A stretch of DNA of 64,000 nucleotides from Heterobasidion occidentale (lineage: Eukaryota > Basidiomycota > Agaricomycetes > Russulales > Bondarzewiaceae), in contig JBCAQO010000002.1 of the NCBI GenBank assembly GCA_039111635.1, positions 186,001-250,000 of the forward strand, read 5' to 3'. The position numbers and the translations under genes are program-made. This document shows positions 54,095 through 64,000 of this stretch, piece by piece. Position 1 is the first letter of the stretch. Every line of letters begins with the position of its first letter. Under the pieces are notes generated by a model, which saw only the letters and a list, made by a program, of their open reading frames with translations, was not told the origin of the DNA and searched no databases.

Positions 54095-54591
54095 ATGGCT
54101 GAATCATCCTCTCATCGTCTGGATCTCTGCGTTGGAGGTAAGTATAGACTGGGCAATTCCAGCTCGTTTGGTGCGTCTCTTGTTTGTGGCTTGTATCCCC
54201 ATTAACACCCATCAATAGGTGATATATATCTCGGGATCAACATTCTCTCGGGCGAAGAGGTCACAATCAAGCTGGAATCTGTCAAAGCCAAGCATCATCA
54301 GCTCAAGTACAAATCCAAGGTGTACAAGACCCTCGCTGGTGGTGTTGGGGTGCCTTTTGTTTGTTGGTTTGACACGGAATGTGATTACAATGCGATGGTC
54401 ATTGAACTTCTTGGTCCCTCGCTCGAGGACCTATTCAACTTCTGCATCCAAAAGTTTAGTCTCCAAACGGTGCTCCTGTTAGCCGATCAACTGGTATGGT
54501 CTTGTTCTCTGGTGATATCTGATAAACTCAGCCCTTGTTTCAGATTTTGCGGATCGGGTACATCCACTCGCGCAACTTCATTCACCATGAC
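54095..54591 (+). pseudogene. Casein kinase I, 5' part, cut at the catalytic loop
   Basis: ATG 54095 (MAESSSHRLDLCVGGKYRLG); exons 54095-54170, 54219-54493 and 54544-54591, with introns of 48 and 50 bp. Text matches a CK1 Ser/Thr kinase: [76 protein letters not shown]. The glycine loop is damaged (NSSSFG where KKIGSGSFG is usual) and the catalytic HRD is HHD. The kinase text stops right after that Asp and resumes at 55573. Confidence 0.85.
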
Positions 54592-55572
54592 GAGTCCTAC
54601 CAACTCCTCTTTTTTTGGTCAACTATCAGCAGCAGCAGGCACGTCCCGCATGAACGTCGCCGCGACAAGTAGCAGGAACACGAGTGTCGCGTCTGCGTAT
54701 ACCTGCGCAAAGATGGCGGCGTGGGGGTCAGAGCGCAGATGGCGGAAGAGGAGGAGGCGCAGGGAGGAGGCGGCAGGGGAGCATACCTTGACTGACTTGG
54801 AGCCGGCTCTAAATTTTGTGCAGTGGGGTGGCTGCATGAGCGTGAAATGACGAAGCGGGGGACGTGCTATTCAGATAGCGTAGTCTGCGCCGTCGCGCTA
54901 ATGATAGCCAAAGGAGTGAGCGGCTGCGCGGGTGTGTAAGAACAGGAAAGGCATGCATGATGAGAATGGTGTTAGCAATCTGGTGCTTGCAGGCGCTGCC
55001 GCCGAGGATGATCATGCCCACCTTGCACGCGTGGTGCACCTGCTCGTTGAGCACGCGTATGTCGTGCACGATGTCGAGCCCGAGCCCGGAGCGCTTGAAC
55101 GTGTGGAAGCAGAGCATATTGCCAACGGAGCCGTCCATGAGCGTGGGGCAGTACACAGGGATGCCTTTCTGGCACAACAGACGTCAATTGTGGGCCTGGG
55201 TGCAAAAGGGTCGATGCAAAGAGGGGCGCAGAGGCGGCAGGGGATCCACTTTGTACGCCCAGTAGTAGATCGAGCGCTCGTCGTCAAGCTTCTTGCCCAG
55301 GCGGTAGATGAGCGCGCTGGGTGACCAGACCTGGCTGGACATGTTCTGCTCCGTGAGCATGGCGTCGAGGATGGGCATGAGACAGTGCTTGAACTTGCAG
55401 CGATAATCGTTGGGGACGACAAGGTTCCCAATGTGATTCATGGCGCACGCACGGAAGGTGGCACCGTCAAAATGGAAGTCTGTGAGGTAGGTGTGGCCGA
55501 GGCACTTGATGAAGTCCTCCTCAATGTGGCTGGCGGTGGTTGACGAGATGCAGGATGACCCCGCACGGGCCC
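54592..55572 (-). pseudogene. Inserted 981-bp segment with a deoxyhypusine synthase fragment
   Basis: Antisense to the kinase, 55560-54960 encodes deoxyhypusine synthase, which modifies a lysine of eIF5A with spermidine. Segments: ASHIEEDFIKCLGHTYLTDF, NHIGNLVVPNDYRCKFKHCL, PILDAMLTEQ, WSPSALIYRLGKKLDDERSI and YYWAYK. An intron of about 80 bp (55175-55250) is followed by KGIPVYCPTLMDGSVGNML, GLDIVHDIRVLN and GMIILGGSACKHQIANTI. The catalytic Lys region downstream is missing. The 54592-54850 part holds a minus-strand frame with a hydrophobic stretch that I cannot place. Confidence 0.75.
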
Positions 55573-56000
55573 AAGCCTAACAATTCTGGATGGGCATTGG
55601 GAAGCATAGTAACCACCAAAAATATATTATGTTTATCTTGAGTGTCAACGTTAATGATTTTGGTTTGGTTAAGAAGTACAGGGACTCAAAGACGCACCTT
55701 CACATTCCGTACAGGGAGAACAGAACTTGTTGGGCACTGCGCGCTACACCTCCATCAACACCCACCTTGGGGTTGAGCAAGCTCGCGGGGACAATCTGGA
55801 GTCTCTTGCTTATGTTCTCATGTACTTCCTCTGCAGTGTTCTCCCCTGGCAGGGTCAGAAGGCTGCTACCAAGAAGCATAAGTACAACCGAATAATGGAG
55901 AAGAAGATGACCATGCCCACCGATCTTTTCTGCCATGGATGCAAATCTGCCGATGTTCCCAGTTCCCTCCCATCATTTGGAATCTTTCGACTCAACTCGA
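55573..56000 (+). pseudogene. Casein kinase I, 3' part
   Basis: Kinase text resumes as KPNN, then [10 protein letters not shown], then [25 protein letters not shown] (Asp-Phe-Gly magnesium loop present). After a one-base frame shift it reads [40 protein letters not shown] and [16 protein letters not shown]. It then leaves the kinase sequence. Together with 54095-54591 it covers most of one kinase domain, split by the inserted segment. Confidence 0.8.
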
Positions 56001-56619
56001 TGACATTTTGTCTTGCCCCACCTTTCCTCACTGTTCCAATTCCTCATTGACACGATCATCATCCAAATTGTACCGAATGAATGAAAAGCCCAGGACCAAG
56101 CACTTGGGACTAGTTCAAGGTCGGCTCCTTGTTCACCTGGGAGGCTTGGCGGATGCTGAGAAGAATGCGCGAGGGCAAGATCACGTAAAGCATGCGTTGA
56201 GCCCTAGAGCAGATAAAGTGCGGGACATGAGCTCCAGGAATATGATGCATGGACTGTTGAAAGAGACGGACAATGCTGGCAGAACGGTGGCTTGTTTGTG
56301 AGTTCAGTGAAAGACCACAATGGACTGACTCACAGGAGCGATTCAGACTATCACCATATTGGTCAAAGATACAGCCCCTCTCCCTGTGCGATGGAAAGCT
56401 TTCCATGGGCTCAACTGAAAATAACAAAATATCATTGACTCATGAGTGTGTATACTAGTCCAAGTGTCACACTCACAGGTCAGCAACCTCAGAAACTTTG
56501 CAAGGGCCATGCAGTCGCGTCCCTCCTGAGTTCAGTGTCTTCCTCAACTACATGCGCGTACTTTGTTTTGATGACAAGCTTACTTGTACTAGCTGAAGTT
56601 GTTCCGTGATCTCTTCGTT
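56001..56619. other. No supported gene
   Basis: Short frames only, the longest being 120 codons on the plus strand (55939-56301), without recognisable domains. Confidence 0.35.
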
Positions 56620-57200
56620 TGTGCGGGCGGACACAGGCAGAGTGGGGGTTTAGTGGAGGGGGGAGGGGCGGTGATGGGAGCAATGGAAAGGGCTGCTGAA
56701 ATAAGTGGGGCCGAGTGCTGTGAAGGCAGTGGGGTACTGCTGCTGCGCGTGACAGGCGGCCGAGGACAAGGACAAAGACAAGGGGTGGCTCTGCGGTAAT
56801 AGTGCTGGTGTTGTAGAGTGCGGCGCAAACCTCTGCATGCTGGAGGAAGCGATTGAGGTCTTCCCAAGCGTGTGTAAGGCTGTGAAGGTGGGTCTCGGCA
56901 TCGAGGTGGCCTGCGCTCTCTGCGTCGAGCTTTGCCTCGAGGTTGATGATGGCCTTGAGTGTGGGTTTTGGGAGGGAAGAGTCCAGGATAAATAGCGGGG
57001 GGACTATTGCTGGTTGGCGGATATGACATTGAGGTACTCAAGGCCGTCTGCGCAGCGCTTTGTGACGTAGAGCTTGTGCTTAAAGTCCTCGTTTGGCTAG
57101 AGGACAATGGAGAGGATGAGGGTGAGCTGCACAGGTTGCCGCTGACGCTTGTGGGCGGGGAAGGGATAGGTTCGGTAGTTGTGAGTGTGTCGTTCAAATG
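56620..57200 (-). pseudogene. Unknown multicopy family, copy 3
   Basis: The minus strand reads LILSIVL, a stop, PNEDFKHKLYVTKRCADGLE and YLNVISANQQ. Then, in another frame, it reads SLPKPTLKAIINLEAKLDAE, SAGHLDAETHLHSLTHAWED and LNRFLQHAEVCAAL. This aligns with copies 1 and 2 and adds the HKLYVTKRCADGLEYLN segment. Several stops and shifts are present. Confidence 0.5.
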
Positions 57201-57424
57201 AAATGAGCAGAGCAGAGTGATGTCACAGTGAGCGCCAGTGAGCATTGGTGCTGGGTGCATACTGCCACTACTCCTCTCAGTCCCTCGATTTCAATGGTGC
57301 GTTCTTTCCTCTTCATTTAACTTCACAAACATGACACATCCACAATGCCATTTCGTTAGCATTGTCCTCCAAGTCTCAAGAATGGAGCGCAGTTGCTAGA
57401 CCTTTTCTCGGGTCAACCTGCGAC
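57201..57424. other. Upstream region of the Tnp2-like gene
   Basis: About 220 bp with no clear terminal inverted repeat. The open frame of the transposase extends back to about 57362 without a better ATG than 57425. Confidence 0.35.
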
Positions 57425-60400
57425 ATGCCGCCCATACGACCCCACAGTCTTCCAGAGACCGGAGATCTCGACAAACCAGATGTCTACTACTGTGGATGCA
57501 TGGCCTGTCTTAACAAGGGCAAGTCTTGGCGCTCTCGGACAATCTGGTATGAGCACAAACGAGATCACGAGGCTCAGCAGGCAACAGGCCAGATACCCGC
57601 TCGGAACCGATTGCATAGGATTCCCACTCGGACTCGGACACATTGGAAGCACGCTCGGCTCCATGAAGATGGACTTATGGCAGATATGGGGCAGATGCAT
57701 TCAAGACATCGAGCCGGAACAGTTGAGAATGGGAATCCCATCGATCCTGACCAGGTAGGGAGTTCCACAATTGCTATTGTTTGTTCATAGATATTATACT
57801 CACTTTATTCCATTGCAGGAAATCGCTCAACAAGGAAACCATAAGCTAGATGAGAATGCCGCCCTGCTTCTCATGCCAGATGACGGAGACCAGTTGCAGC
57901 AGGCCGTCCAGGATCTTGAAGATTTGATTGAGAATTTGGATATTGAAGGCCCTGGAGACGTTGGCGGTGTTGAAGGTGGCGGAGGCATCCAGGTGCTGGA
58001 GGACTTAGCGGAAGAGGAGAGGCAGCCTGACATTGAGGGTAACAACGTAGAAACATCCAGCATACCATCTGTAAACACTGCACTCAAATTCATCAATGCA
58101 TTGAAATCAGCACGTCTTGAGGACAACAAACTTGACCCGGGAGTACTTGAGCGACTTCGTCATCCTCTTGAGGAGGTCACTGAGCTTGATGATTCAGACA
58201 TTTGTCTTTCTATTGATCTCTTTCTCGCCGACACGGATGGATCCGAGAAAATTTACAACGAGTCTTGCGCTGCTTGCCTTTGACGTCATCCAACAGACAA
58301 GATTCTCTCTCATCATCTAGTGAAGAAGAAAGTTGCTGAGTTGACTGGGATCACTTCCATCATACACAACATGTGCCCGAACACCTGCATCGCTTACACC
58401 GGTCCCTATGCAGACCTGGACAAGTGTCCTCTATGCTATGAGTCTCGGTACGATGAAGTGCGTTTAGCTTTGACCGGCACAAAAGAGCCTCAACAGCAGT
58501 TCCGTACATACCCCCTTGGCCCGCAATGCCAAGTGCGATACCGCTCACCTGAAGGTGCTTCCTCCATGCATTATCTCGAAGAACAGATGGAAACTATCCT
58601 CGCAGAGTTGCGCATTTCAGGAAAGCTTGCAGTCTTCGATGATATACTTCATGGCTCGGACTGTTGGAATGCTTATCAGCACGGCCGGATTCTACCTGGA
58701 GACATAGTCGTAATGTTTTCAATGGATGGGGCACAGCTGTACAAGAACAAAGCCTCGGACTGCTGGATTTACATATGGATCTTGGTGAATCTCACTCCCG
58801 CCAAGCGCTACAAGAAGAGATATGTGATGCCCAGAGCTATAATACCTGGTCCCAACAAGCCGAAGAATACAGATTTGTTCATGTATCCCGGTCTTCACCA
58901 CGTCGCAGCGCTGCAAAAAGAAGGCTTCCGGGTTTGGGATGCCTCTCGAAGAGCAACAAACCCATCTCGCCCATGGATTATTCTTGTAACTGCGGACGCT
59001 GTCGGAGCACATCTTCTCCATGGAGGTATCGGCCATCACGGAAAGAAGGGCTGTCGCGAGGGCTGCAATAAAATAGGACGCAGAAAACCAGGTGGCTCAC
59101 ATTACTATTCAGCCTGTCTAAAGCCGGACAACTACAACGAGGATGGCTGTAATCATGGCGATGATGAACCCGCCAACCTGCCTGTCCGGTCTCCTGAAGA
59201 ATATTGAGATGACTGCATTCAGCTCCAGCAGTCTGCATCTATTGCGGAGTACAAATGTCGGCACCTCGAGACTGGGATATCGAGGCCCAGTATCTTCAGT
59301 GGTATGCCGTCAGAATGTCGACTACCAATCCCAGGACTGTTCCCTGGTGACATCATGCACCTCATCGGTCTCAACATCCCGGACCTTCTGTTGAAGCTCT
59401 GGCGTGGCACGATGGAGTGTAATAGGAAGAACGGTGATGATAAAGGCACCTGGAACTGGGTTTGTCTGGTAGGCGATGTCTGGAAGCGGCATGGACAAGA
59501 TGTAGCAACTGCAAGGCAATTTCTTCCTGGCTTGTTCGATTGTCCTCCTTGCAATCCGGCCGAGAAGATTTTGAGTGGTTACAAGTGCTGGGAGTTCCTT
59601 CATTACATCTACGGGCTTGTTCCTGGTCTTCTGCATGGTATTCTTCCTGACAGATACTGGCGAAACTTTTGCAAACTTGCTGCCGACGTGCGGATTATAT
59701 TTCAGCTACACATTCCCTATAGTCAGTTGCTCAAAGCATCAACCTTGCTGACAGATTTTGTGCATGACTTCGAAGTCCTCTATGTCAGGTGCAAAGTCTC
59801 TCGCCTTCACTTTGTCCTGCAATGCATGCACGCCCTCACACACACACTCAGTGCCACCTTTCGAATAGGTCCTCTTGGCTGTTCATCACAATTTCCCATG
59901 GAGCAGACCATAGGAGACCTGGGTGCCGAAATCAAGCAACCGTCGAACCCATTCGCTAATCTGGCCGAGCGTGCCCTGCGTCAAGCACAGGTCAATGCTC
60001 TCAAAGCTATGTGTCCTAATCTTGCTGCTGAGCCAAGTCTCATTTCTCCTGGCATCCTGAGCCACGACCTTCACGATGAGTTTATTTTGTGTCATCCTTG
60101 CCAGGATCGGCCAAGGCCAATTCGATTATACAAAGCAGAGGCAATCAAGGCATATTTCCAAGGCATTGCAGGACATGCTGACGTACAGGATGATTGATCC
60201 ATAGACTCGTGTGTGCGGCGTTGGGGACACCTCCATCTGCCAAACGGTCAGTATGTTCGCACCGCATGGAAGGAGATTGTCAACAATGTATCTCGCATGA
60301 ATCGTAATGTGAAGGTGAGTCGTGCAAGCATGTTTTTATATTTCTTGCTGAAGCTCTGCATGCAGTTTATGTTCAATGCTAGATTAAGATACGGAGAAGT

Positions 60401-60752
60401 GCTCTATTTCTTCCAGCATAAATTCAACAACTACATCCACACACTTGCCGTCATCTCTCTTTACAGTCTTGAGAATGCTTTCTTGCTTTCAGAATCATCG
60501 GGTACCGTTTGGGCATGCCAAGTGCAAGGGGATAATGCCCTCATTGTGATCAATGTCAAAACAATTTTGACTTATGCTGCAATGATTCCACACACGTTCT
60601 CAATCCCGGATACTAATCCTCTGCAGTTGTATCTTGCCATGGACAAGCTTGGCATGAACATTGGGAATATGGGAGGAGTAGGTGGTGATGATAACAACAG
60701 TGACGACGACAATGACCATGATAATGACAAGCTGCTGCCAGTTGATGTATGA
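57425..60752 (+). pseudogene. Tnp2/CACTA-like DDE transposase, three in-frame TGA stops
   Basis: Exons 57425-57754, 57819-60314 and 60366-60752, with introns of 64 and 51 bp, keep one frame. An N-terminal Cys/His motif (YYCGCMACLNKGKSWRSR) and an acidic stretch are followed by the Tnp2-type zinc motif (HNMCPNTCIAYTGPYADLDK, CPLCYESRYD). The DDE core is SMDGAQLYKNKASDCWIYIW, ILVTADAVGAHLLHGGIGHH and EQTIGDLGAEIKQ. The C terminus is acidic. This family cuts and pastes DNA elements common in agaricomycetes (Tnp2/Plavaka group). TGA codons at 58281, 59205 and 60195 fall where a coding residue is expected. The first two sit where Arg is likely (CGA to TGA). No terminal repeats were found. Confidence 0.85.
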
Positions 60753-61364
60753 TAGTATATCTTTCGATGGGTAGAGGCTCTTTGATTTAACCTAACGCAT
60801 ATATGAACCCCTTTGAGAACTAGCAAGATTTTTCTGTTATAGAGACAACGTGTGCAAGTAGCATTATCGGAATCTGAATTGGGGAGTACTCCGTGCTACA
60901 ACAACCACCGCTGGCATCAACTTGTCATTGTACTCAGCACACGATCTTCTCATTTTCTCCTTGCCTTTGAATACACCTCCTATTCTTGATTTCATCCTTT
61001 CATAACTAATGGAAGCACTTTTTCTCTCTCGTCACGTCCAGAGCACACAGAAAACTCCTTGATTTAATTTCCCATTTCCACCACTATCTCTTCAGAGCCG
61101 CCAAACACACACATCAGCCATATTGAATCTTTTGACTCTGGGATTCTCTATCTCAAATGCCTTCACCCAAATTTAGTTTCCTTAATATCAGCTCCAATTT
61201 GCCGCCTTCACATTCTAGATTCGACATGACAGCAACCCCATCCTCGTCCTCATCAAGTTCACCAGCTTTTTCGCCATTCTCATCCAATCAACTCAAGCTT
61301 CCATATCAAACAGACTCCTCCCGTGTACATCCATCAGCAAACCTGTAACCGGCCCCAGTCAGTC
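60753..61364. other. No supported gene
   Basis: AT-rich and pyrimidine-rich sequence downstream of the transposase. A 63-codon frame at 61157-61348 is Ser/Pro-rich and unsupported. Confidence 0.35.
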
Positions 61365-62015
61365 CCAGAGCCCCAGATGCTCCTAGATGCTTAGGTCATC
61401 TGGGGATATCTAGCTAGATGTCTGTGTATGGCCAGATCTAGACAGATAAGGTGCTCTATCAATAAGCTGACTAGGAGCACATTTCCGGAAGGCAGAGTAT
61501 GTAAGATTCCCACAGTACCGAAAAATCAAGAAATACATTTGTTGGACTTCAAAGATTTTAATTGACATTGGTGCTATCTGTTAGATTTCAGCTTGTGAGT
61601 GGTATTGGGATACTTCCCTGTATCATAGCTTTCAAATGATGTATCATATGCCATCATTCTTCCATGGATAGATGCTAAAAATGCGAAAATAGATGACACC
61701 TCACAGAGTTTAGGCATCTCAAATTCTTTGAAGTCTCAAAAAGCGCAATATAAGCTAATTGTTGAGGAAGGATATCATGACCATATGGCGGAGTGGATAA
61801 TTCTGGTACTAACATTGCTCTCAGCTGGTGGATAGTTTAAGAGGTTCTGGGTTCAATCCCTGCTCAGTACGGATTGATTTTTGCAGTCGTCTATTGACGA
61901 CAATTATCTAATCACTTCCATATATGGTGCATCTGGACAGATATGTCCAGACACTGGCCAGAAGTCATGGTGTCTGTCTAATCGGGGACTCACTAAGGGC
62001 ATCTGGGGGCTCTGG
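61365..62015. mobile_element. Small non-autonomous element with inverted ends and a pol III-like unit
   Basis: CCAGAGCCCCAGATGC at 61365-61380 and GCATCTGGGGGCTCTGG at 61999-62015 are inverted copies that differ by one extra base. Further similarity (GGCCAG, CTAGACAG against AGACAG) extends inwards. The left end also folds into a CCCCAGATG...CATCTGGGG hairpin. No coding sequence lies inside. A tRNA-like A/B box pair lies at 61786-61860. Confidence 0.5.
61779..61882 (+). ncRNA. tRNA-like pol III unit (SINE-like), degenerate
   Basis: TGGCGGAGTGG at 61786-61796 fits the A box and GGTTCAATCCC at 61850-61860 fits the B box, 53 bp apart. A TTTTT run at 61878-61882 could terminate. The T arm pairs at four of five positions, but the acceptor stem does not pair, so it is not a working tRNA. 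It looks like a Ser/Leu-type tRNA derivative with a long variable region. Confidence 0.45.
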
Positions 62016-62354
62016 AGTGTCTGTCCAGCTCTGTACAGACACTTCCCAGTTTGCTGATGTCACCAATCTCATTCATCACAAAGTCTGCGAGTCGATAACA
62101 AACCCTAATATATGTCAACAGAATTCTAATGACTACAGTCGCAGACAAGCAAACTCGACAAATTTCGTAGCGGCCGATCGGCTCGTGAGATTTTTACAAA
62201 ACTTTGGGATCATACTTGGATTAAAGAGATACGCTCAAAACCGATTTTTCTGCAATTTTTAATACATTTTTCGGGTCCGGCCAAATTTTTGGGCCAAAAA
62301 ATCGACAAAAATCGATTATTTTGCTACTGTAAGGAGGGTGGCGTCGTTGACACA
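62016..62354. other. No gene; AT-rich flank of the Tc1-like gene
   Basis: The stretch 62230-62330 has repeated AAAATCGA/TCGATTTT words (ATCGACAAAAATCGATTATTTT), suggestive of an element end, but no matching end is in the window. Confidence 0.35.
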
Positions 62355-64000
62355 TCAATTTAAGACCACTTCTATGCTCATCATTGCGCTCTGGAAAACT
62401 GTGCGATGACTGCGCTGTTTTCGCACAGCCCAAACTGCCACTGCCCCAGTCAAACCTTTTCGATATGCATCCATGAACCGCCACGAACACTGAAAGAACC
62501 ACCGGATGACCTCCACCGGACAAGTGTTGAGACATTCGAGAGCATGTTTCTTTGCATCTTCAAACTTGCCCTTGTAGACTTCCCGGTAACGGTATTTCAC
62601 CCAGCCCCAATACTGAACACAACATGAGATTTGAGAGTCTGAGACATGAGGATCAAGACACAAGTTACTCACCATCTCAATTGGATTGAGCTCACAATGA
62701 AACTTTGGAAGAAAAATGCAGTGATAGCCCCGCTCAACAATCAGCTTCTCAAGCAGAGATGTCTGGTCTCGAAAATCGGGCTGCTGGCTGAGGAGACGAG
62801 CTATGCAACATAACTCATTCTCAATCGGACAGACTGGCGTGCATTTCGTGTGCATGCCATTGACATTGAAGCCGCACTCTTTGAGTATCTGCTCGAGGCC
62901 TTTGGGGCGGCCATCATCGAGAGTCATCTTCTGCACCTTGCCGCGGAACTTGACAACGGGGTTTGTATTGGGTATGATAGTATCATGTTGATGGTGTTGC
63001 TTGCCACCATTTGACTTCTTCATGTCAAATGCACGAAGGGCATCAGGGCCTAAGGAGGCATGTGCAGAGGACTGGTCAAAGACGAAAAGTGCTTCGCAGC
63101 CTGGGTGAAGCTCTTCGAAAATGTTGATCACACCCTCTGTTTGTTCCCCCACCTGAACAAGGAGCTGTTCGTGGTCCCACCATTTGTCACCGTTGCTTTC
63201 TGGATAGATGATTTGTCGAGCATCACAAATAATATTGCCACTGGCATTGCAAATGACTAGCCGACCATTCTCCTCCTCAACAAAGTTGGAGATGTGAATG
63301 AGCCGACCTTGGCTTTTCTTCATGAGCTTCTGCTCTCACGCTGCCACATTCACCCTGTGAGAAACAATTAGTGAACATGGAAAAAAAACTTGACAAGAGA
63401 AAGTTGAAGGACTGGGCAAGACCTACCAAACAGATGCCTTATACTTGTGAGCATGAATTGTGCTCTCATCCTGTGTTACCATTATGACCTGCTTCTTGCC
63501 TGGTCCCAATACCGGCTCAATATGCCTCAACTCGTGCCCCTCATATTGGACCATCCGCCATTCAAACTTTGCCAGCGCAGAGAGAAAAACCTTGTTGCAA
63601 TAATCAACAACATCCGGTCTCTCGTGCCCATCCATGTACACTCTTTTCTTGATTTTTGTCCACCGCCACCCGAGCTTTATCAACCACCAACGTGCCGTTT
63701 GCTCGCTAAGAGGTTTGTTGAGATTGATGCTGAGAGTTGGGAGGATCTGCTCGTTCAAAGCATCACGGAATTGATGAGGTGTGACTTCACCTATCTTCTG
63801 ACTGGTGAGATACTGATGTGCTGCTGCCTAAACATGCTCATCGTCAAGAAGGGAGTGGCCCCGGTCTCTGCCTTGCCTTTCAACAGAGAGCTGCTCATGA
63901 AGCTGATAGTGGCGAGCGAGTAGACGAATCTGTCGTGCAAAGTAAGTCCCGTCTCCCTCGTGCCATTCAACAGCAATGTGTTCACTTGCCGCAACACGAC
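62355..64000 (-). pseudogene. Tc1/IS630-like DDE transposase, runs off the right edge
   Basis: On the minus strand from 64000: WHEGDGTYFARQIRLLARHY, LNKPLSEQTARWWLIKLGWR and YMDGHERPDVVDYCNK. The DDE core is TQDESTIHAHKYKAS (Asp), LFVFDQSSAHAS (Asp) and FHCELNPIEM-YWGWVKYRYR (Glu). The C-terminal part is WRFMDAYRKGLTGAVAVWAVRK. Introns of 60 bp (62613-62672) and 72 bp (63355-63426) are readable. Two stops occur: TGA at 63336-63338 where Arg fits (CGA) and TAG at 63828-63830 where Gln fits (CAG). Both are C-to-T. This is the basidiomycete IS630/Tc1-type family. The N terminus lies outside the window. Confidence 0.8.

Noticed and set aside
57425..60752. TGA recoded as an amino acid
   Set aside because: Only transposon genes show the in-frame TGA codons, and the Tc1-like gene shows a TAG as well. 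Deamination explains them, and the DGQHR-like gene ends at a normal stop.
61365..61410. Helitron 3' end (CCCCAGATG hairpin followed by CTAG)
   Set aside because: The same sequence is better explained as one terminal inverted repeat, with its partner at 61999-62015.

Overview
The window comes from a filamentous fungus, most likely an agaricomycete basidiomycete. The introns are about 47-70 bp with GT...AG ends, the host gene fragments are fungal in type, and several transposon and host families (Ty3/gypsy elements with a chromodomain integrase, a Tnp2/CACTA-like transposase, a DUF6698-type gene) are typical of that class. The species cannot be named from the sequence. Almost nothing here is ordinary gene space: it is a repeat-dense, strongly rearranged region with one clearly intact multi-exon gene.

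Layout. 1-3696: 3' end of a plus-strand LTR retroelement, with a broken ORF, a 2.5 kb non-coding stretch full of a short degenerate repeat, a polypurine tract and a 601-bp LTR. 3697-9735: element A, a minus-strand Ty3/gypsy relic ruined by C-to-T/G-to-A changes. 9736-20128: element B, a related minus-strand gypsy element with both 834-bp LTRs, an extra ORF before gag, gag, a broken pol, and an extra CCHC-finger ORF after pol. 20129-38990: a mosaic of truncated, intron-containing host gene fragments: COG3 (two copies in inverted orientation), ELP6, an NFX1/FAP1-type finger, a P4-ATPase flippase (two copies), glucose-6-phosphate isomerase (two copies) and a KDM5-type zinc finger spliced into the isomerase. 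39250-43130: an AT-rich island with a 91-bp palindromic tandem array followed by an intact eight-exon gene of 958 codons carrying a DGQHR-like motif. 43745-51454: element C, a young minus-strand gypsy element with 320-bp LTRs and a perfect GCAGG target duplication, inserted into an exon of a DUF6698-type pseudogene. 52460-57200: more fragments, including two copies of an unknown family, casein kinase I split by an antisense deoxyhypusine synthase fragment. 57425-60752: a Tnp2/CACTA-like transposase gene with three TGA stops. 61365-62015: a small inverted-repeat element with tRNA-like pol III boxes. 62355-64000: a Tc1/IS630-like DDE transposase running off the right edge.

How it fits together. 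Retroelements are nested in one another and in host gene fragments, and the older copies carry the transition-type damage expected of a genome defence or of methyl-cytosine decay. Host fragments keep their introns, so they were copied or moved as DNA, not by reverse transcription. Elements A, B and C share one gene order (5' ORF, gag, -1 shifted pol), and B and C also have an extra 3' ORF. The most unusual intact item is the DGQHR-like gene with its palindromic array.
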